A stretch of DNA of 32,780 nucleotides, taken from positions 1-32,780 of the forward strand of contig JANQEC010000110.1 in assembly GCA_028278585.1 (NCBI GenBank), read 5' to 3'. Positions within the stretch are counted from its first letter, which is position 1. Each line of letters starts with the position of its first letter. Shown here piece after piece: positions 27,564-32,780 of this stretch. The position numbers were made by a program, and so were the translations under genes. Source of the stretch: Cyclobacteriaceae bacterium (lineage in GTDB: Bacteria; Bacteroidota; Bacteroidia; Cytophagales; Cyclobacteriaceae). The notes below the pieces were generated by a model. That model was not told the origin of the DNA, made no database searches, and saw only the letters and a program-made list of their open reading frames with translations.

Positions 27564-27896
27564 TTATTGATTGAGGCTGAGGTCATACATTCCATTCCAT
27601 AGTGCATTGCGCATAGACCTGATTTCAGATAGTGTTTTTTCACCATGTGCGGTAATGGTGAAAATCAACTTTGGTCTTCCGCCACGGTCATTGTTGGTTG
27701 ACTTATCGTACTCGGAGGTTACAAATCCTTTCTTCTCTAATCGTTGAAGCGTGGCATGTACCGCGCTAATACTGATCGGTCGGTTGAGCTTCTCTTTCAT
27801 AAATTCTTTGATTGCCAGTCCGTAGGCATCTTGATTGAGATTCCCTATTACAAGCAGAACCAATTCCTGTAATTCTCCTAAGCCATTTTCCTTCAT
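27564..27896 (-). CDS. PadR family transcriptional regulator
   Basis: 110 aa; LGELQELVLLVIGNLNQDAYGLAIKEFMKEKLNRPISISAVHATLQRLEKKGFVTSEY. Confidence 0.92.
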   Translation of the reverse strand: MKENGLGELQELVLLVIGNLNQDAYGLAIKEFMKEKLNRPISISAVHATLQRLEKKGFVTSEYDKSTNNDRGGRPKLIFTITAHGEKTLSEIRSMRNALWNGMYDLSLNQ

Positions 27897-28093
27897 AAAC
27901 TATCAATACGTACATATAATAAGGTTGTTTCATTTTTGTAGAATTAGTATGAAATTACCTTCGAATCTCATTTATGGAAATAATTTCTTTTAGCAGGTCT
28001 CAATAAAGAAAGAATATGTGATAGTGCTATTTGATAGCTGATTCCACGTAAAATCACTAAGTTTATAATATCAGGAATTAAAATTGAGCAGAA

Positions 28094-29563
28094 ATGGAAG
28101 CGGCAACATTGAAATACCCCGAAGTAAAGAATTATGTAGAAGGTGAGTTTGTATCTAATGGTCAAAAGAAGTTGGATATCGTATCGCCGATAGATGGTCA
28201 GACGATCTCAAATCTACCGCTATCCGGAATGGATGAGGTAGATGCGGCTGTTAAGTCAGCTGAAAGAGCGTTTGAAAAGTGGTCGGCAATTCCCATTAAA
28301 GAACGCGTACAGGTCTTTTATAAATACAAAGCTTTGCTGGAAAAGCACAGGGAAGAATTGGCCAGGATCGTACATGAAGAGAATGGCAAGACGATGGGCG
28401 AATCGTATGCAGAGGTAGACAAAAGTGTTGAGCTTACAGAGTTTGCCTGTTCCCTACCACAGCTCGTTGCCGGAGAAGTGATGGAGGTGAGTAAGGGTGT
28501 TCAATGCCGGATTGAGTTTGCACCATTGGGTGTAGTGGCGTTCATCGCTCCTTTCAATTTCCCCAATATGGTTCCACACTGGGCCATGCCAAACGCAATA
28601 GCTCTTGGGAATGCGATGATCCTAAAACCTTCAGAAGTGGTGCCGATCAGTGCGATAAGAATGGCAGAGTTGCTGAAAGAAGCTGGGTTGCCAGATGGTG
28701 TTTTCAACATCGTAAATGGTGATCGGGAAGTGGTTGAAGCGCTTTGTGATCATTCTGGAATCGAAGCTTTGGCTTTTGTTGGATCCACCCGGGTGGCAAA
28801 AATTGTTTACAAAAGAGCTACCTCTAACTTAAAAAGATGTGTTGCTTTAGGCGGAGCAAAGAATCACTTGATCGTGCTGCCTGATGCACATGAAGATATG
28901 ACAGCCACCAACGTCGCAGCCTCAATGTCAGGATGCGCCGGTCAGCGATGCATGGCTGCTGCGGCAATGGTTGGGGTCGGTGCCGTTGACCATATCGTTG
29001 AGCGAATCTGTGAGGAGTCAAGAAAAATTGTGCCTGGTGATAATTTGGGGTCAGTGATCTCCAAGGAAGCAAAAGAACGAATTGAACGCTACATCACTGA
29101 AGCTGAAGCAGCGGGAGCAAAGGTCCTGGTAGATGGCCGAAATGCTGTTGTTGAAGGAAAAGAAGATGGATACTATGTCGGTCCAACAGTGATTGATTAT
29201 GTCAAAAAAGATATGGCAATTGCAAAGGAAGAGGTTTTTGGTCCAGTAATCTCGATAATCAGGGCCAAGGACCTGGATGAGGCCATTGAAATAGAAAACA
29301 GCTCCAACTATGGCAATGCTGCTGCAGTATTTACGGAAAGCGGCGGACTGGCAAAAGAAGTAATGGAAAGAGCCAGCGCGGGAATGGTAGGAGTAAATAT
29401 CGGTGTACCAGTTCCACGAGAGCCATTCTCCTTCGGTGGTTGGAATGAATCTAAATTTGGCACTTGTGATATTACTGGAAAAAGTTCGATCGAGTTCTGG
29501 ACACAACGGAAAAAGACTACAACCAAGTGGAATCCTGAAGCCCGAACCAATTGGATGAGCTAA
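28094..29563 (+). CDS. mmsA: CoA-acylating methylmalonate-semialdehyde / malonate-semialdehyde dehydrogenase
   Basis: 489 aa; PLGVVAFIAPFNFPNMVPHWAMPNAIALGNAMILKPSE; GCAGQRCMAAAAMVGVG; EPFSFGGWNESKFG. Confidence 0.92.
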   Translation: MEAATLKYPEVKNYVEGEFVSNGQKKLDIVSPIDGQTISNLPLSGMDEVDAAVKSAERAFEKWSAIPIKERVQVFYKYKALLEKHREELARIVHEENGKTMGESYAEVDKSVELTEFACSLPQLVAGEVMEVSKGVQCRIEFAPLGVVAFIAPFNFPNMVPHWAMPNAIALGNAMILKPSEVVPISAIRMAELLKEAGLPDGVFNIVNGDREVVEALCDHSGIEALAFVGSTRVAKIVYKRATSNLKRCVALGGAKNHLIVLPDAHEDMTATNVAASMSGCAGQRCMAAAAMVGVGAVDHIVERICEESRKIVPGDNLGSVISKEAKERIERYITEAEAAGAKVLVDGRNAVVEGKEDGYYVGPTVIDYVKKDMAIAKEEVFGPVISIIRAKDLDEAIEIENSSNYGNAAAVFTESGGLAKEVMERASAGMVGVNIGVPVPREPFSFGGWNESKFGTCDITGKSSIEFWTQRKKTTTKWNPEARTNWMS

Positions 29564-29567
29564 TCTT

Positions 29568-29692
29568 GTTAATTGGTTAAATGGTTAATTACTGGGTTGA
29601 GGAAACCAACTATTCAACCAATTAACTAATCACTAATTAACTATTCAACTAATTAACTATTTCACTAATCAACCATTCACCAATCAACCAAA
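29568..29692. repeat. AT-rich degenerate tandem/inverted repeats in the mmsA-aminotransferase intergenic region
   Basis: Inverted pair GTTAATTGGTT (29568-29578) and AACCAATTAAC (29616-29626), plus repeated AATTAACTATTCAACTA / CAACCA units up to the downstream ATG. Confidence 0.7.
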
Positions 29693-29694
29693 AA

Positions 29695-31032
29695 ATGACA
29701 GAAGCTGAACAGATCATTAAGAATAACCTTGACCACACCATTTTTTCATGGAGTAAACAAGCAGGCTTAAATCCATTAAATATTGAGCGCGCTGAAGGCG
29801 TATATCTCTATGACAGAGATGGTAAGCGCTACATCGATTTTTCGTCCCAGCTGATGAGTGTGAACATTGGTCATGGGAATCCTAAGGTTCAGGAGGCTGT
29901 TGCACAGCAGATGGAGGAGGTATCATACGTTTTTCCGGGTGCTGCAACTAAGGTAAGAGGTGAGCTAGGCAAGAAATTGGCAGAAATTGCCCCTCCCAAA
30001 CTCAATAAGACGTTTTTCACATTAGGTGGAGCAGAGGCAATTGAGAATGCCATCAAACTGGCCCGGGCATACACGGGAAGACATAAAATCATAACCCTCT
30101 ATCGATCCTATCATGGGGCCACGTATGGCGCCATATCAGCTGGTGGTGATCCAAGAAAATTACCTGTCGATAGCCAACAACTGCCGAATATCGTTCATGT
30201 TGAGAATCCGTACTTCTACCGTTGCTCCTTCAATAGCAGCACTCCTGAAGAATGTGCCGAAAGAAGCGCAGCTCACATGGAACGTGTGATCAAGTATGAA
30301 GGACCAAATACTATTGCAGCTATTCTAATGGAAGGCGAATCCGGATCTTCTGGCTGCATCAAGTATCCTCCAGGCTACTGGAAAAAAGTTAAAGAGTTAG
30401 CAGATAGGTATGGTATTCTAACCATCGATGATGAGGTAATGAGTGGATTTGGGAGAACAGGCAAGTGGTTTGGGATTGAAAATCATGACGTGGAGCCAGA
30501 CATCATATGTATGGCCAAGGGATTAACGTCTAGCTATTTGCCGTTGGGAGGAATCCTGGTGAGCGATGAAATTGCTAATCACTTCAATGACATTCCATTG
30601 CCATTGGGTTTGACCTATTCGGGACATGCGGTTTCATGTGCAGCTGCACTTGCAGTTTTAAACATATACGAGGATGAAAACCTGATTGATCGTGCCAACG
30701 AGATGGGCAAATACATGGATGAGCAGGTGGCTCTTTTGAAACAAAAGCATCCATCCATTGGTGATTTCAGAAACACAGGATTACTTGGTTGTATCGAATT
30801 GGTGAAAAATAGAGATACACGAGAACCCATGGCTCCCTGGAATGCTACACCTGATGAAATGGGAGTCATGAACATGGTAGCAGCAAAGATCAAGGAGTTG
30901 GGCATGTTCACGTTTGTGAGATGGAACTACATTTTCACGGTTCCTCCATTGATCATTACCAAAGAACAGGTTGATGAGGGACTTGACATCATATCGCAAG
31001 CCATTTCTATCGCGGATGCTCATTGCGAGTAG
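29695..31032 (+). CDS. Class III (PLP) aminotransferase, probably beta-alanine/omega-amino acid type
   Basis: 445 aa; YLYDRDGKRYIDFSSQLMSVNIGHGNP; ILTIDDEVMSGFGRTGKWFG; PLP Lys region CMAKGLTSSYLPLGG. Confidence 0.9.
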   Translation: MTEAEQIIKNNLDHTIFSWSKQAGLNPLNIERAEGVYLYDRDGKRYIDFSSQLMSVNIGHGNPKVQEAVAQQMEEVSYVFPGAATKVRGELGKKLAEIAPPKLNKTFFTLGGAEAIENAIKLARAYTGRHKIITLYRSYHGATYGAISAGGDPRKLPVDSQQLPNIVHVENPYFYRCSFNSSTPEECAERSAAHMERVIKYEGPNTIAAILMEGESGSSGCIKYPPGYWKKVKELADRYGILTIDDEVMSGFGRTGKWFGIENHDVEPDIICMAKGLTSSYLPLGGILVSDEIANHFNDIPLPLGLTYSGHAVSCAAALAVLNIYEDENLIDRANEMGKYMDEQVALLKQKHPSIGDFRNTGLLGCIELVKNRDTREPMAPWNATPDEMGVMNMVAAKIKELGMFTFVRWNYIFTVPPLIITKEQVDEGLDIISQAISIADAHCE

Positions 31033-31049
31033 CTAAAATCAAATTATCT

Positions 31050-32531
31050 ATGAAAGAAGAGATTGTCGAACTGACAGAAGACGTTTCGTCTTCTCCGCTT
31101 TATAGCGAGGATTTTGCACCGGTACCAAAAGCAAAAAGAAACTGGAGTGTAACCAACATTGCTGCCATTTGGATTGGAATGGCAGTTTGTATACCCACCT
31201 ATATGCTTTCTTCCAGCCTGATTAACCAGGGAATGAATTGGTGGCAAGCAATGATTACAATAACATTGGGAAATATAATTGTCCTGATACCCATGGTCTT
31301 GAATGCTCATGTAGGCACTAAATATGGTATTCCCCTTCCTGTTTTCCTTCGATTAAATTTCGGAATCAGTGGTTCGGTTTTGGCCTCCCTACTTCGTGGG
31401 TTGGTTGCTTGTGGTTGGTTTGGCATTCAAACCTGGATTGGCGGGGCAGCGATCTATCAACTTTCTCTTGTCTTTTGGCCAGGATTGGCGAATAGTCTTT
31501 ATCTCGGAGATTTCATGGGCATCAATTTCGCGCAACTTGTATGCTTTTTGATTTTCTGGGCAATGAATATCTACATCATATACAAAGGGATTGATTCGAT
31601 TAAAATACTTGAAACCTGGGCAGCACCTTTTTTATTGATCATAGGGGCCTGTATGCTGGGTTGGGCCTGGATAGAAGTGGGGTCGCTTGGAAAAATTCTG
31701 GATGCTTCGTACCTGCTTTCAGTACAAACCGATATTGATTTCTGGAAGATCTTTTGGCCAAATCTTACTGCGATGGTTGGTTTTTGGGCTACGCTCTCTC
31801 TCAATATTCCCGATTTCACTCGATACGCAAAATCCCAAAAGGATCAAATCTTAGGACAAGCACTAGGCCTCCCAACCACGATGGCGTTTTATAGTTTTAT
31901 CGGAATTGCAGTGACCAGCGCAACGTTCATTATTTACAATGAGCCTATATGGGATCCTGTAGCCCTGTTGGGAAAATTTGATACCGCATTTGTAGTGATC
32001 CTTTCTATGCTCGGTTTGACCATTGCCACACTTTCTACCAACATCGCTGCGAACGTGGTGGCACCTGCAAATGGAATTGCAAACATTGCACCTGGTAAGA
32101 TAAGCTTCAAAATGGGTGGATATATCACGGGTGTGATCGGAATACTCATTTTTCCATGGAAGTTACTCGCTGATCCTAACGGTTATATTTTCACATGGCT
32201 GATTGCCTATTCCGCATTATTGGGAGCAATTGCTGGTGTGATGATTAGTGACTACTACCTTGTTCGAAAAACGCAATTGGATCTGGCTGCACTATTCAAG
32301 CCGGATGGTCCATACAAAGGGTGGAACAAAGCAGCATGGATCGCTTTCGTTGTGAGTTTGATGCCTGTTATTCCCGGGTTTTTGGTTGTGATTGAATTGC
32401 TGGATGCGGAGTCAGTTGGACAATTCTTTGTAGACCTCTATTCGTATGCCTGGTTCGTGACGTTTGGCATTTCCCTGGTTGCCTACTATGTCTGGAGCAA
32501 GTATTTTTCCATGTATCCGAAAAAAGACTAA
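31050..32531 (+). CDS. NCS1 family nucleobase/hydantoin:cation symporter
   Basis: Multi-TM; NWSVTNIAAIWIGMAVCIPTYMLSSSLINQGMNWWQAMITITLGNIIVLIPM; GTKYGIPLPVFLRLNFGISGS. ORF opens at 31023; ATG at 31050 preferred. Confidence 0.9.
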   Translation: MKEEIVELTEDVSSSPLYSEDFAPVPKAKRNWSVTNIAAIWIGMAVCIPTYMLSSSLINQGMNWWQAMITITLGNIIVLIPMVLNAHVGTKYGIPLPVFLRLNFGISGSVLASLLRGLVACGWFGIQTWIGGAAIYQLSLVFWPGLANSLYLGDFMGINFAQLVCFLIFWAMNIYIIYKGIDSIKILETWAAPFLLIIGACMLGWAWIEVGSLGKILDASYLLSVQTDIDFWKIFWPNLTAMVGFWATLSLNIPDFTRYAKSQKDQILGQALGLPTTMAFYSFIGIAVTSATFIIYNEPIWDPVALLGKFDTAFVVILSMLGLTIATLSTNIAANVVAPANGIANIAPGKISFKMGGYITGVIGILIFPWKLLADPNGYIFTWLIAYSALLGAIAGVMISDYYLVRKTQLDLAALFKPDGPYKGWNKAAWIAFVVSLMPVIPGFLVVIELLDAESVGQFFVDLYSYAWFVTFGISLVAYYVWSKYFSMYPKKD

Positions 32532-32537
32532 TCCCTC

Positions 32538-32780
32538 GTGACTAAATACCTCATTTTAATTATCTACTTCGGGATTCTTTTTGTCCTGGGATACCTGGCG
32601 TCTAAAAAGATCAAAGGAATCAAGGATTACTACGTAGGAGGTAAAAAATTAGGTTATTGGGTTGTGGCTTTCTCAGCTCGGGCTACTGGTGAATCCGGAT
32701 GGCTTTTGCTTGGGGTCACTGGGATGGGTGCGATGGTAGGAGTCCAGGCCTTTTGGGTAGTCGTGGGTGAAGTAATTGGA
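32538..32780 (+). CDS. Sodium:solute symporter (SSS family), N-terminal part, runs off the window
   Basis: GTG start; VTKYLILIIYFGILFVLGYLASKKIKGIKDYYVGGKKLGYWVVAFSARATGESGWLLLGVTGMGAMVG; no stop before the window end. Confidence 0.8.
   Translation, partial: MTKYLILIIYFGILFVLGYLASKKIKGIKDYYVGGKKLGYWVVAFSARATGESGWLLLGVTGMGAMVGVQAFWVVVGEVIG

Noticed and set aside
29568-29692. CRISPR array
   Set aside because: Units are short, degenerate, AT-rich and lack unique spacers of regular length; no cas genes are present.

Overview
This window comes from a Bacteroidota (Cytophagia-like) chromosome. Signs include a T9SS C-terminal sorting domain, caspase and S74 proteins, PadR/FtsX-type permease pairs and AT-rich intergenic DNA. 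Left to right it holds: the 3' end of a tRNA/tmRNA-like gene with terminator; a Crp/Fnr-linked SDR + aldehyde dehydrogenase block; a second Crp/Fnr gene, a DUF5519-like gene and a SnoaL-like lipoprotein gene; a PadR + MacB/FtsX-type permease pair; a secreted protein of unknown function; a putative copper/metal-handling cluster (two paralogous C-x9-C-x3-C small proteins around a metal-site/DJ-1 fusion lipoprotein, a Met-rich outer-membrane-like protein, a His-rich lipoprotein and a Cu/Zn-SOD-like lipoprotein lacking the usual Zn-ligand histidines); a tightly packed surface operon (KNH-like, S74 autochaperone fibre, T9SS cargo, exported caspase); a zinc metalloprotease; a cytochrome c; a second PadR + permease pair; and a beta-alanine/pyrimidine-type catabolic cluster running off the right edge. 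The most notable signals are: (i) two identical 16-bp palindromes TTTACCCTATGGTAAA at identical spacing to -7-like boxes next to a Crp/Fnr gene; (ii) a dispersed ~130-bp repeat carrying the tRNA/tmRNA-like 3' end, present twice in near-full form plus partial copies; (iii) the SOD-like metal cluster; (iv) the exported caspase/S74/T9SS operon. All calls come from reading the sequence; no database search was run.
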